Assembly: GCF_012999535.1 (NCBI RefSeq) | Contig: NZ_JABBWV010000019.1 | Span: 59,509-123,508, forward strand | Source: Microbispora sp. H11081 | Lineage (GTDB): Bacteria > Actinomycetota > Actinomycetes > Streptosporangiales > Streptosporangiaceae | Direction: 5' to 3' | Length of the DNA: 64,000 nucleotides | The notes under the pieces: generated by a model | Seen by the model: only the letters and a program-made list of their open reading frames with translations | What the model was told of the DNA's origin: nothing | The model's database searches: none | Position numbers and translations under genes: made by a program | Shown: positions 1 through 9,162 of the stretch, piece after piece | Numbering within the stretch: position 1 is the first letter of the stretch | How the letters are laid out: each line of letters opens with the position of its first letter

Positions 1-116
1 TTATCTTCCGCGTCAGCGCGAAGACCGTGCCCGCACGGCACCTGGAGGTCGCCCGCGAGCTGCGGCTGCGGGTCAAGCGGGCATTCGACGAGAAGAGCCT
101 CACCTTCGCCTCCTGA
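1..116 (+). CDS. C-terminal fragment, probable MscS-family mechanosensitive channel
   Basis: Only the last 37 codons of a gene entering from the left are present; the frame closes at TGA 114-116. The residues (VSAKTVPARHLEVARELRLR, then a VKRAFDE segment) resemble the C-terminal cytoplasmic tail of actinobacterial MscS-like small-conductance channels, where a 'VP..q..V.RELr.r.K.AFD' pattern is common. MscS proteins are inner-membrane channels that release solutes on hypo-osmotic shock. No membrane segment lies in the visible part, so the call rests on tail similarity alone. The next gene starts 34 bases downstream in the same direction. Confidence 0.45.
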   Translation, partial: IFRVSAKTVPARHLEVARELRLRVKRAFDEKSLTFAS

Positions 117-150
117 TATTACCGATCGGTAGCTGGCTTAGGCTGAAATC

Positions 151-534
151 GTGACCAGCGAGCAGACCCTGTCCTTCTACGAGGCGGTAGGCGGCGAGGA
201 GACCTTCCGGCGGCTCGTCCACCGGTTCTACGAGGGCGTGGCGGGAGATCCCCTGCTGCGCCCGATGTACCCCGAGGAAGACCTCACCGGGGCGGAGGAG
301 CGGCTCCGCCTGTTCCTCATGCAGTACTGGGGCGGCCCGAGGACCTACAGCGACCAGCGCGGCCACCCCCGTCTGCGGATGCGGCACGTGCCGTTCGTCG
401 TGGACGAGGCGGCGCGAGACGCCTGGCTGAGGCACATGGGCGACGCCGTGCGGTCACTCGAACTGCCGGCCGAGCTAGAGAAGCAGCTGTGGGACTACCT
501 CGTCTACGCCGCCCACAGCATGGTCAACGCTTAA
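151..534 (+). CDS. glbO: Group II truncated haemoglobin
   Basis: A 127-residue protein, the normal length for a truncated 2-over-2 globin of the TrHbO type. It would bind haem and O2 (or NO) in the cytoplasm and help with oxygen handling or nitrosative stress. Visible marks are the N-terminal [15 protein letters not shown] start of the fold, MYPEEDL with the CD1 tyrosine (about residue 40), the conserved FLMQYWGGP segment, and the proximal histidine in RMRHVPF (His79), followed by the AWLRHM helix carrying the group II tryptophan. The start is GTG at 151. The GH13 gene begins 30 bases downstream; in many actinobacteria a trHbO gene also sits next to a maltase-type gene. Confidence 0.93.
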   Translation: MTSEQTLSFYEAVGGEETFRRLVHRFYEGVAGDPLLRPMYPEEDLTGAEERLRLFLMQYWGGPRTYSDQRGHPRLRMRHVPFVVDEAARDAWLRHMGDAVRSLELPAELEKQLWDYLVYAAHSMVNA

Positions 535-564
535 GCAACGGAAGCAGCGGGCAGCCAAAGACAC

Positions 565-2118
565 ATGGAAACGACCCCCTGGTGGCGTGACGCCGTTGTC
601 TACGAGATCTACGTCCGCAGCTTCGCCGACGCCTCCGGCGACGGTACGGGCGACCTGGCGGGAATCCGCGACCGCCTGCCGTACCTCGCCGAGCTCGGCG
701 TCGACGCTGTCTGGCTGACCCCCTTCTACCCCTCCCCCATGGCCGACGGCGGCTACGACGTCGCCGACTATCGCGATGTGGATCCGTTGTTCGGATCGCT
801 GGCCGACTTCGACGACCTGGTCGCCGACGCGCACGCGCACGGCCTGCGGCTGATGGTGGACATCGTGCCCAACCACAGCTCGTCCGCCCACCCGTGGTTC
901 CAGAAGGCCCTGGCGTCCCCCAGGGGCTCGCAGGAGCGTGCGCGGTACATGTTCAGGGACGGCGGCCCCGAGGGCGGCGGAAGCGGCCATGGAGAGCCGA
1001 ACAACTGGCTTTCCACCTTCGGGGGCCCGGCGTGGACCCAGGCGCCCGACGGGCAGTGGTACCTCCATCTGTTCGCGCCCGAGCAGCCCGACTTCAACTG
1101 GCGCAACCCGGAGGTGCGGGAGGAGTTCCTCGACATCCTGAGGTTCTGGCTCGACCGGGGCGTGGACGGCTTCCGCATCGACGTCGCGATGGGCCTGATC
1201 AAGGAGGAGGGACTGCCGAACACGGACCCGGGGTTCAGGGCGAGGTCACCCATCTGGAGCCGGCCGGAGGTGCACGACATCTACCGCGAGTGGCGGCGGG
1301 TGCTCGACTCCTATCCCGGCACCCGCGTCGCCATCGGCGAGGTCTGGACCGACTCCGCCGAGGACCTCGCGCTGTACGTGCGGCCGGACGAGTTGCACCA
1401 GAGCTTCAACTTCGCGTGGCTGGAGGCCCCCTGGTCGGCGACGGCCTTCCGGAAGGTCATCGACGACACGCTCAAGGCCGTCACCTCGCCGACCTGGGTG
1501 CTGTCCAACCACGACGTCGTACGGCACGTCACCCGCTACGGCCAGGGGTCGCTCGACCCGGAGGCCGGTCTGGCCCGGGCCCGCGCGGCGTTGCTCGCCA
1601 TGCTCGCCCTGCCGGGTTCCGCCTACCTCTACCAGGGTGAGGAGCTCGGGCTGCCCGAGGTCACCGACCTGCCACCGCAGGCGCGGCAGGACCCGATCTT
1701 CGCCCGGTCGAACGGCGAGGTGCCGGGCCGCGACGGCTGCCGGGTGCCGCTGCCCTGGTCGGGCACAGAGCCGCCGTACGGATTCGGGCCCGGTGACGGC
1801 TCCTGGCTGCCGCAGCCCGCGGACTGGGCCGATCTCACGGCCGAGCGGCAGGCGGCCGACCCGGCCTCGACGCTGTGGTTCTACCGCCGTGCGCTGCGGA
1901 CGCGCCGGGAACTGCGCGGCACCCTGCCCGACGCGATCACCTGGCTGGAGTCCCCCGAGGAGACGCTGTTCTTCCGGAGAGGCGGCCTGATCTGTGTGAT
2001 CAACTGCGGTGAGGGCCCGGTCGCGCTGCCGACCCACGACCAGGTGCTGATGACAAGCGGCCCGCTCGACGGCACCGCCCTTCCCGCCGACACCGCCGCC
2101 TGGCTGCTCGCCGGCTGA
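565..2118 (+). CDS. Alpha-glucosidase / oligo-1,6-glucosidase, GH13 family
   Basis: A 517-residue cytoplasmic enzyme without a signal peptide that would hydrolyse alpha-glucosidic bonds of maltose, isomaltose or trehalose-type substrates. The (beta/alpha)8 barrel opens with WWRDAVVYEIYVRSFADASGD. Conserved region I is DIVPNH (about 99-104). The catalytic nucleophile is Asp206 in GFRIDVAMG, the acid/base is Glu259 in AIGEVW, and the transition-state Asp317 lies in LSNHDVVRH. QGEELG follows later, as in GH13 subfamilies 23, 30 and 31. Length and motifs match family members with a short C-terminal beta domain. A hairpin 16 bases past the stop probably ends the transcript. The exact substrate cannot be read from sequence. 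Confidence 0.94.
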   Translation: METTPWWRDAVVYEIYVRSFADASGDGTGDLAGIRDRLPYLAELGVDAVWLTPFYPSPMADGGYDVADYRDVDPLFGSLADFDDLVADAHAHGLRLMVDIVPNHSSSAHPWFQKALASPRGSQERARYMFRDGGPEGGGSGHGEPNNWLSTFGGPAWTQAPDGQWYLHLFAPEQPDFNWRNPEVREEFLDILRFWLDRGVDGFRIDVAMGLIKEEGLPNTDPGFRARSPIWSRPEVHDIYREWRRVLDSYPGTRVAIGEVWTDSAEDLALYVRPDELHQSFNFAWLEAPWSATAFRKVIDDTLKAVTSPTWVLSNHDVVRHVTRYGQGSLDPEAGLARARAALLAMLALPGSAYLYQGEELGLPEVTDLPPQARQDPIFARSNGEVPGRDGCRVPLPWSGTEPPYGFGPGDGSWLPQPADWADLTAERQAADPASTLWFYRRALRTRRELRGTLPDAITWLESPEETLFFRRGGLICVINCGEGPVALPTHDQVLMTSGPLDGTALPADTAAWLLAG

Positions 2119-2133
2119 CCTCGCCGTGTCCGT

Positions 2134-2167
2134 GACCGGCCGTGGGCTTCTCGCGTCGCGGCCGGTC
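2134..2167 (+). terminator. Hairpin terminator after the GH13 gene
   Basis: GACCGGCC (2134-2141) pairs perfectly with GGCCGGTC (2160-2167) across an 18-base loop, starting 16 bases after the GH13 stop. There is no T tract, as is usual for actinobacterial terminators. Confidence 0.5.
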
Positions 2168-2303
2168 CCGGGCCGTGCCACGGCTGAACCACGGCGTGTG
2201 GCGACGGCTGGATCAGGGCTGGATCAGGGCGTCCCTGAGACCGCCGTAGACCGGGTGTCCGGGCGGGCTCTTCGGTTCGGGGTCTTCTCCGTGCGCGCGG
2301 GCC

Positions 2304-2738
2304 TCAGGAGGCGGCGTAGAACCGCTTGAGGAAGAGGATCTCGTCCTCATCGAGCCTGCGCGGACGGGCGGACGCGGCGTCGTACGCGACCAAGATCGTG
2401 CGCGCCTCGACGTAGAGCGTCTCGTCGTCGCGGATCTCGTAGGCCAGGGTGAAGCGGACCCTGGAGATCTCGGTCACCCACACCTCGACGCGGACCGGTT
2501 CGGTGCGGAACGTCAGGGCCCGCCGGTAGTCGATCTCATGCCGGGCCACCACCAGGTCCTGTCGGCGCCCCTCGACCTCACGCGGCCGGTCCCACAACAT
2601 GGCCACCCGCGCGTCCTCGAGGTAGTCGAAGAAGCGGACGTTGTTGACGTGGCCCAAGCTGTCGATGTCGGCGAAACGCACGTTGCGCTCGAAGACGTAG
2701 CGGGACACCTGATCCGGATCGGTAAGCGGCTCGGTCAC
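2304..2738 (-). CDS. Acyl-CoA thioesterase, hot-dog fold (YbgC/FadM-like)
   Basis: A 144-residue single hot-dog domain protein of the 4-hydroxybenzoyl-CoA thioesterase superfamily. It carries the family signature RFADIDSLGHVNNVRFFDYL, in which the aspartate of the 'D..GHVNN' segment is the presumed catalytic residue. Family members hydrolyse acyl-CoA thioesters in the cytoplasm; the acyl specificity is not visible. It reads in the same direction as ettA and lies downstream of it, separated by a very strong hairpin, so it probably has its own promoter in the short gap. Convergent GH13 gene on the left. Confidence 0.85.
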   Translation of the reverse strand: MTEPLTDPDQVSRYVFERNVRFADIDSLGHVNNVRFFDYLEDARVAMLWDRPREVEGRRQDLVVARHEIDYRRALTFRTEPVRVEVWVTEISRVRFTLAYEIRDDETLYVEARTILVAYDAASARPRRLDEDEILFLKRFYAAS

Positions 2739-2750
2739 CGGTCAAACCTA

Positions 2751-2794
2751 ACGGGCGCCCGTCCCCCGCTCGGCGGCGGGGGACGGGCGCCCGT
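2751..2794 (-). terminator. Very strong hairpin terminator after ettA
   Basis: A perfect 19-bp inverted repeat (arms 2751-2769 and 2776-2794, loop TCGGCG) lies 22 bases past the ettA stop, between ettA and the thioesterase gene start. The arms are themselves nearly palindromic (GGGCGCCC). Confidence 0.8.
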
Positions 2795-2815
2795 GGACAG
2801 CGGAGAGAGCGCGGC

Positions 2816-4480
<1,665 letters not shown>

Positions 4481-4490
4481 ACCTTCAAGC

Positions 4491-5837
4491 CTAGGGGATA
4501 GCACCGGCAGCGCCGTCCGCGCTGCGCGGAGGCGGAGCCACTGGTGCGGCGGGAAGGCAGACCCTGTCCCTGCCGAGCTCCTTGGCGCGGTAGAGCGCGA
4601 GGTCGGCGGCGGCCAGCAACTCGATGAGATCCTCACCGTGCATGTTCATGATCGCCACCCCGGCGGACACCGTGACCGTCACCGCCGCCTGCTCCGACGG
4701 GACCACCATCCGGCCCACCCGGGCGCGCAGCCGCTCGGCCACCCGCCGCGCCTCGCGCACGTCGGCGCCGGGCAGCAGCACGACGAACTCCTCGCCGCCG
4801 AACCTCCCGACCACGTCGTACTCGCGCAGCTGGGTGCGGAGGGTCGCCGCCACCTGGGCGAGGACCTGGTCGCCGACCAGATGCCCGTAGGTGTCGTTGA
4901 CCTTCTTGAAGTGGTCGATGTCCACCAGGACCAGGGCGAGGGTGTCACCGCTCCGCTGGGCCCTCGCGATCTCCGTGTCCGCCTCCCGCTGCCAGGCGGC
5001 CGCGTTCAGCAGGCCCGTCTTCGGATCCGTACGCGCCGCGGCCTGGAGCTGGGCGTGCAGCAGGCTCCGCTGGAGCAGCACGACGGGAGGCAGCACGAGC
5101 AGCAGCAGCGCCAGGTTGAGCCCGCAGACGGCCGCGACGAGCACGCCGAGGCAGAGCTCGACCGCGTCGAGGATGACGCGTTCGCGGTCCCACAGGACCT
5201 CGCCCCAGCGGCTCTCCGGGTCCGACGCGTGCGCCGCGACCGCGATCAGCGCGGTGTTGAGCACCGTGAACAGCATCGCGCAGACCGCCGCGACCGCGAT
5301 CGGCCTGCTCTCTCCGGACGACAGCGGCGCGGGGCCGGGGATCCAGCGATGGAAGACCGCGGAGGCGCAGGCCGCCGCGAGCCCGATCGCCGCGGCGCTG
5401 AAGACGCGGCGGTACAGCACGGTCGACCGGACCCTGAGCTGCAGCAGGATCTGCATCGGTATCGGCGCGAGCAGCGCGTAGACCGGCGGAAGCAGGAACG
5501 CCACCGGCAGCCACCAGGCGGACAACAGGTCGCGGGACACCCCGGCCGGCATGCCGAGGCGGCGGGTCGCCTCGATGCACACGGCACCGCACGCGGTCAG
5601 CGCCGCGAACACGACCAGGTGGGGAGCGTGGAACACGACGGACTTCGCCAGCACGGCGATCAGGACCGCGTCGAACGCCACGATCGCGCACACGTAGGCC
5701 ACGAGGGCCGGCGGCTGGGCCAGCAGTGGCCAGCGACTTCGCGAGCAGATCGGGCTTCGTGGCCTGGCCGTGGTCTGACCGGTCGCCGTCATCCCGCCCC
5801 CCAGTGGCCGAAGGCTCCATCTCACGATGAGTAACAC
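4491..5837 (-). CDS. Membrane-bound diguanylate cyclase (GGDEF protein)
   Basis: Up to 448 residues: an N-terminal membrane region with about seven hydrophobic segments (roughly 45-260), then a GGDEF domain (about 265-430). The catalytic loop is GGEEF (347-351), an active variant of GGDEF. A metal-binding Asp is in DIDHFKKVND, and the autoinhibitory I-site RxxD (REYD, 338-341) sits the usual five residues before GGEEF. It should make cyclic di-GMP from two GTP and be product-inhibited. No EAL domain follows. The start is uncertain: GTG at 5837 gives the full frame, while ATG at 5792 (after a G-rich stretch) removes 15 residues. It ends 10 bases before the ettA start. Confidence 0.9.
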   Translation of the reverse strand: MLLIVRWSLRPLGGGMTATGQTTARPRSPICSRSRWPLLAQPPALVAYVCAIVAFDAVLIAVLAKSVVFHAPHLVVFAALTACGAVCIEATRRLGMPAGVSRDLLSAWWLPVAFLLPPVYALLAPIPMQILLQLRVRSTVLYRRVFSAAAIGLAAACASAVFHRWIPGPAPLSSGESRPIAVAAVCAMLFTVLNTALIAVAAHASDPESRWGEVLWDRERVILDAVELCLGVLVAAVCGLNLALLLLVLPPVVLLQRSLLHAQLQAAARTDPKTGLLNAAAWQREADTEIARAQRSGDTLALVLVDIDHFKKVNDTYGHLVGDQVLAQVAATLRTQLREYDVVGRFGGEEFVVLLPGADVREARRVAERLRARVGRMVVPSEQAAVTVTVSAGVAIMNMHGEDLIELLAAADLALYRAKELGRDRVCLPAAPVAPPPRSADGAAGAIP

Positions 5838-6418
5838 AATAATTGCGGAGGGTGCGAAGCGCGACGGGAACCGCTACCTTGGCACGGTGACCATCTGCTT
5901 CTGATGGGCTATGGGACTGTCTGCGGCGGTTTGCCCGCGGACTCCTAAGGACCCGAGCAGACGGACACGTGGGGTGTGGGATACGGGGGAAACCAGCGAG
6001 AAGTGGGCCACCGCCGGAAGGAGCAGCCATGGTGCGAGGCGTCATCTGGACCTGAGCGGTCCCCGGCTGCGCCGGGCCCGGCGACCGGCGGCGGAATACG
6101 GACACCCGACCCGGGTCCACCCGTGCCCGCCAGCCCTGCCCACCGGTGCCCGTCCCACGTTCACCCATGCCGATCCCGCACCCGGGCCTCGTCCACCCCT
6201 GCCCGTGCCCCACGCCCGGCTCGTGAGCACCAGCCGTGCCCGTCCAGGCGGTGCGGTGCCGCCGGGCGGCCCGGCGGGAAGGCCCCAAGCCGCCCGGCGA
6301 GCGCGCCTCCCCCGCCACGGCGGTACCCCGAAGCAGCGAACCTCCCCCGTCACGGCGGTGCCGCCAGGGCAGCGTGCCTCTCCGAGGCGGGGCGGGGCGG
6401 GTGGGGCGGCGGGCATCG
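5838..6418. other. 581-base intergenic region with structured segment
   Basis: No full-length gene is supported here on either strand. The left third, upstream of the GGDEF gene, contains several hairpins and a mini-ORF (listed separately). The right part (about 6080-6418) is C-rich on the plus strand with many loose CCACCCGTGCCCG-like runs; open frames there have no family-like composition and are judged chance frames of high-G+C DNA. Confidence 0.6.
5891..6076 (+). ncRNA. Candidate structured RNA with an 8-codon leader-type ORF
   Basis: CCATC/GATGG (5891-5895, 5903-5907) form a hairpin. CTGTCTGC (5917-5924) pairs with GCAGACGG (5957-5964, one G-U) around an inner GCGG/CCGC stem. Further on, AAGGAG (6018-6023) is followed five bases later by ATG at 6029, opening an 8-codon frame (MVRGVIWT, stop 6053-6055) and then a CCCGGC-TGC-GCCGGG hairpin (6062-6076). 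This is the layout of a leader peptide with an attenuator, yet no plus-strand gene follows. It may instead be folded 5'-UTR of the GGDEF gene read on the other strand. No known RNA family was recognised. Confidence 0.25.
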
Positions 6419-7204
6419 TCAGGCGGCGACAGCGCGTGTGAGCCAGGCGTCCTCGCCGCCCTGAGAGTCGCCCCCCTCGGCCTCCGGATCGGACGCGTCG
6501 CCCGTATCGGACGCGTCGCGCGGGGCGGCCGCATCGCCCAGGGCTGTCGCGGCGTCCGTCGCCTCCTGCGCGTCCCCCAGGCCGGTCTCCCCCGGCTGGG
6601 CGGCCGGTCCCGTGTCCCCTGCCGGCCAGGTCTCGCGGACTCCGGCGCTCTCCCGTGCTCCGGCGGCCTGCGCGGCCTCGCCGTCCGCGCCTCGTCCGCC
6701 GACGAGAGCGTCGAACGCCTCGTCACCGCCACCGTCCTCGGCGATTCCCCCGCCGAGGGCGGTGGGGCCGGTCAGCTCCCACTCCCGCGTCGCGTCTTCC
6801 ATCGCCCGGCGCTCACCGTCGCTCGGCGCGCCCGCCGAGTAGGCCCGGATCGGCTTCTCGAACGTGGCGATGCCCCACTTCAGGTCATGGCCCACGGAGG
6901 TGGCCTCGATCTCCGCCCAGAACCGCTGCTCGCCCTCACGCTCGAACTGCTTGATGCGGAGCTTGCCGTACACCACCACCGGGTGGCCCCTGCGGATCGA
7001 CTGCTGGACGTTGTCGGCCAGCCCCCGGTAACAGCGCACGGTGTAGTACGTGGTGTCCCTGGTCTGCCAGGTGTTGGTCTGCTGGTCGAGGACGCGCCTG
7101 TTCACGGCCATCCGCATCGAGGTCACGCGAGAGCCGTCGCGGAACTGGTACTGCCGCGGGTCGTCTGTGACGTTCCCGCTCAGCGTGACGTAGATGTCGT
7201 TCAT
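6419..7204 (-). CDS. ssb: Single-stranded DNA-binding protein paralogue (SsbB-like)
   Basis: 261 residues. The first ~120 form an OB-fold SSB domain: NDIYVTLSGNVTDDPRQYQFRDG, then MRMAVNRRV, TTYYTVRCYRGLADNVQQS and GHPVVVYGKLRIKQFE. The remaining ~140 residues are Glu/Ala/Gly-rich and disordered, and the protein ends in WLTRAVAA rather than the acidic DDDIPF-type tip that recruits partners to housekeeping SSB. This fits an accessory SSB; Streptomyces SsbB, an SSB paralogue needed for chromosome segregation in sporulation, is comparable. It reads leftward behind the two dynamin-like GTPase genes, 269 bases downstream of them, so it may have its own promoter. Confidence 0.9.
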   Translation of the reverse strand: MNDIYVTLSGNVTDDPRQYQFRDGSRVTSMRMAVNRRVLDQQTNTWQTRDTTYYTVRCYRGLADNVQQSIRRGHPVVVYGKLRIKQFEREGEQRFWAEIEATSVGHDLKWGIATFEKPIRAYSAGAPSDGERRAMEDATREWELTGPTALGGGIAEDGGGDEAFDALVGGRGADGEAAQAAGARESAGVRETWPAGDTGPAAQPGETGLGDAQEATDAATALGDAAAPRDASDTGDASDPEAEGGDSQGGEDAWLTRAVAA

Positions 7205-7385
7205 CGATGTGCCTCCCCGGCCCGGTCACTCGCCGGGCCCGGGTGACCACACTGGCCGGGCACGTCACCACTCCACCGGCCAGAACCGCGTTCTGGGGAT
7301 GACGCGGCACCTGTGGACGACGCTCGTCCAGCGTCGACACCCATCCAGGTCGACACCCGTCCAGGGTCGGCGCTCGTCAGGGGCG

Positions 7386-7463
7386 GCGCCGCCCGTCCGC
7401 GCCGCCCGTCCGCGCCGCCCGTCCGCGCCGCCCGTCCGCGCCGCCCGTCCGCGCCGCCCGTCC
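7386..7463. repeat. Tandem repeat: six perfect copies of a 13-bp unit
   Basis: The unit GCGCCGCCCGTCC is repeated six times without a mismatch (7386-7463), with a degenerate seventh copy running to about 7476 over the stop codon of the leftward GTPase gene. Just upstream, two near-identical GTCGACACCC(A/G)TCCAG units lie at about 7340-7371. The 13-base period rules out simple in-frame protein repeats; the array lies in the gap between the GTPase and ssb genes. Confidence 0.9.
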
Positions 7464-7473
7464 GCGCCGCGCG

Positions 7474-9105
7474 TCAGCGCCGGGCGGCCGCCATCGCGCC
7501 GAAGAACGCGTTGTAGCGGTCCAGTTCGCGCTCGACCGGTCCGACGACCATGTCCTGCGCCAGGACGCCCACCCGGCGTCTCATGTCGCGCTCCAGCCGG
7601 TCGCGCTCCCTGCCCGCCGCGAGCACCACGAAGTTCCTGCTCGCCAGGGCCGAGAACAGCCCGAGCCCGAGGACGCTGACGATCATCAGCCCCACCCAGG
7701 GCAGCACGCCCACGTCACCCAGGAGCTGGGCCGGCGGACGCCCCGCCTTGAACACGCCGTACGCGAGGATCGCGCCGGCCCAGGCGAGGCTCGCGACGAA
7801 CATGGCCACCAGGAGGTACTGCCAGATCTTCAGCAGCCACCACCACGCGGGCACCCGGTCGAGCGGCGGAGCCACCTCCGACAGATCGTTCGACAGCGCC
7901 TCGGGAAGCTCGTCCACCCGCGAGCGGGCGGCCTCGCGCACGCCGTCGCGCCACACCTCGGGCATGCCGGCCGTCAGCCCGTCGGCGAGCGCCTGCACCG
8001 CGTTGTCCACCTCGGCGGGCTGAGCGGTGACCGAGCTCGCGACCAGGCCGCGGATGTCGTCCTTCACCGCCCCGAGGCGCAGGCTCTTGAGCGGGTCGGG
8101 CCGCAGCCTGGCCGTCCAGCGCGCGTACGGCCAGCCGACCCAGTCGACGGAGCGGACGGCGTGGACGTTCTCCAGCGCCTCACCCAGAGCGGACACGCCG
8201 ATCGCGTCGCACAGCGCGTCGACCAGCCCGGCTCGCCGCGCCCCGTCCACCGTGGGCTCCACCCGCAGCAGCTCCGGCAGGTCCTTCACCAGCCGCTGCA
8301 CCAGCCGGTCGAGATCGGCTTCGAGGCGCTGGTAGGCCGCGCGCCTCGCGGCCACCGACTCGGCCAGCACGGCCTTCAGGCTGTCCACGCCCTTGCCGGT
8401 GGTGGCGGAGGTCGCCACCACCCGGGGGTGGCTCACGCCCTCACGCCGCAGAAGGTCCTCCAGGTCGGCCACGCACTCCGCCTGCTCTTCCGGGGTGAGC
8501 CGGTCGGCCTGGTTCAGCACGAAGACCGTGACCGCGTCGTGGCCGGTCAGCTCGGTCACGTAGCGCCGGTGCACGGAGGCGTCGGCGTACTTCTGCGGGT
8601 CGAGCACCCACACGATGAGGTCGGCCACCTGGATCAGCCGGTGGGCCTCGTCGTCGGTGAGCGCGCGGATCGAGTCGTGGTCGGGCAGGTCGAGCAGGAC
8701 CAGCCCGTGCAACTGGCTCTCGCCCTTGTCGAGCGCGCTGGCCCGGGCGAACCGGTGCCGCCACTGGATCTGCAGCCAGTCGAGCAGCGGGCCCGCGCCG
8801 TCGATGCCCCACACGCAGGCATGGGTGCGGGCGGTGGTCGGCCGGCGTACGCCGATGGGCGAGAGCTCCAGCCCGGAGACGGCGTTGAACAGGGACGACT
8901 TGCCGCTGCCCGTGCCGCCCGCGAGCGCGACGACGGTGTGGTCGGACGACAGCTTGAGCCGGTCGCCCGCTCTGAGCAGGAGCTGGGCCGCCTCCGTGAC
9001 CAGCGCGGGATCCAGCCTTTCCTGCCCCAGCTCGACGATCTTGGCCAGGGCGGCGAGCCTGGAGCCGAGCCCGTGCTGCGTTTCGGCGGTGCTGACAGCC
9101 GTCAT
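7474..9105 (-). CDS. Dynamin-like GTPase with C-terminal membrane anchor
   Basis: 543 residues. G1 is AGGTGSGKS (about 62-70), the G2-like RPTT is at 89-92, a DLPDHDS segment stands for G3, and NQAD in VLNQADRL is G4. After a helical region come two hydrophobic segments (WWWLLKIWQYLLVAMFVASL and LPWVGLMIVSVLGLGLFSAL, about 415-495), then a charged tail. The family is often labelled YfjP or 50S-ribosome-binding GTPase, but the layout matches bacterial dynamin-like membrane proteins. It lies 57 bases downstream of a second GTPase gene in the same direction, like the DynA/DynB pair that stabilises FtsZ rings in Streptomyces sporulation septa. That role here is inference. Confidence 0.85.
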   Translation of the reverse strand: MTAVSTAETQHGLGSRLAALAKIVELGQERLDPALVTEAAQLLLRAGDRLKLSSDHTVVALAGGTGSGKSSLFNAVSGLELSPIGVRRPTTARTHACVWGIDGAGPLLDWLQIQWRHRFARASALDKGESQLHGLVLLDLPDHDSIRALTDDEAHRLIQVADLIVWVLDPQKYADASVHRRYVTELTGHDAVTVFVLNQADRLTPEEQAECVADLEDLLRREGVSHPRVVATSATTGKGVDSLKAVLAESVAARRAAYQRLEADLDRLVQRLVKDLPELLRVEPTVDGARRAGLVDALCDAIGVSALGEALENVHAVRSVDWVGWPYARWTARLRPDPLKSLRLGAVKDDIRGLVASSVTAQPAEVDNAVQALADGLTAGMPEVWRDGVREAARSRVDELPEALSNDLSEVAPPLDRVPAWWWLLKIWQYLLVAMFVASLAWAGAILAYGVFKAGRPPAQLLGDVGVLPWVGLMIVSVLGLGLFSALASRNFVVLAAGRERDRLERDMRRRVGVLAQDMVVGPVERELDRYNAFFGAMAAARR

Positions 9106-9162
9106 GGGTTCCTCACCGTGTGCCGGAGACGTACTCGGGTGTGAGCCGCCGGATCGGCTCCG

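Noticed and set aside
5860..6000. c-di-GMP-I riboswitch upstream of the GGDEF gene
   Set aside because: GGGCAAACC occurs on the minus strand, but the paired GACGCAAAGCC segment and tetraloop receptor are absent.
6010..6045. SRP (4.5S) RNA apical motif
   Set aside because: CCGGAAGGAGCAGCC resembles it, but the essential 5' GUCAGG strand is missing and the flanks do not pair as in SRP RNA.
7386..7463. CRISPR array
   Set aside because: The 13-bp repeats are directly adjacent with no spacers; no cas genes are in the window.
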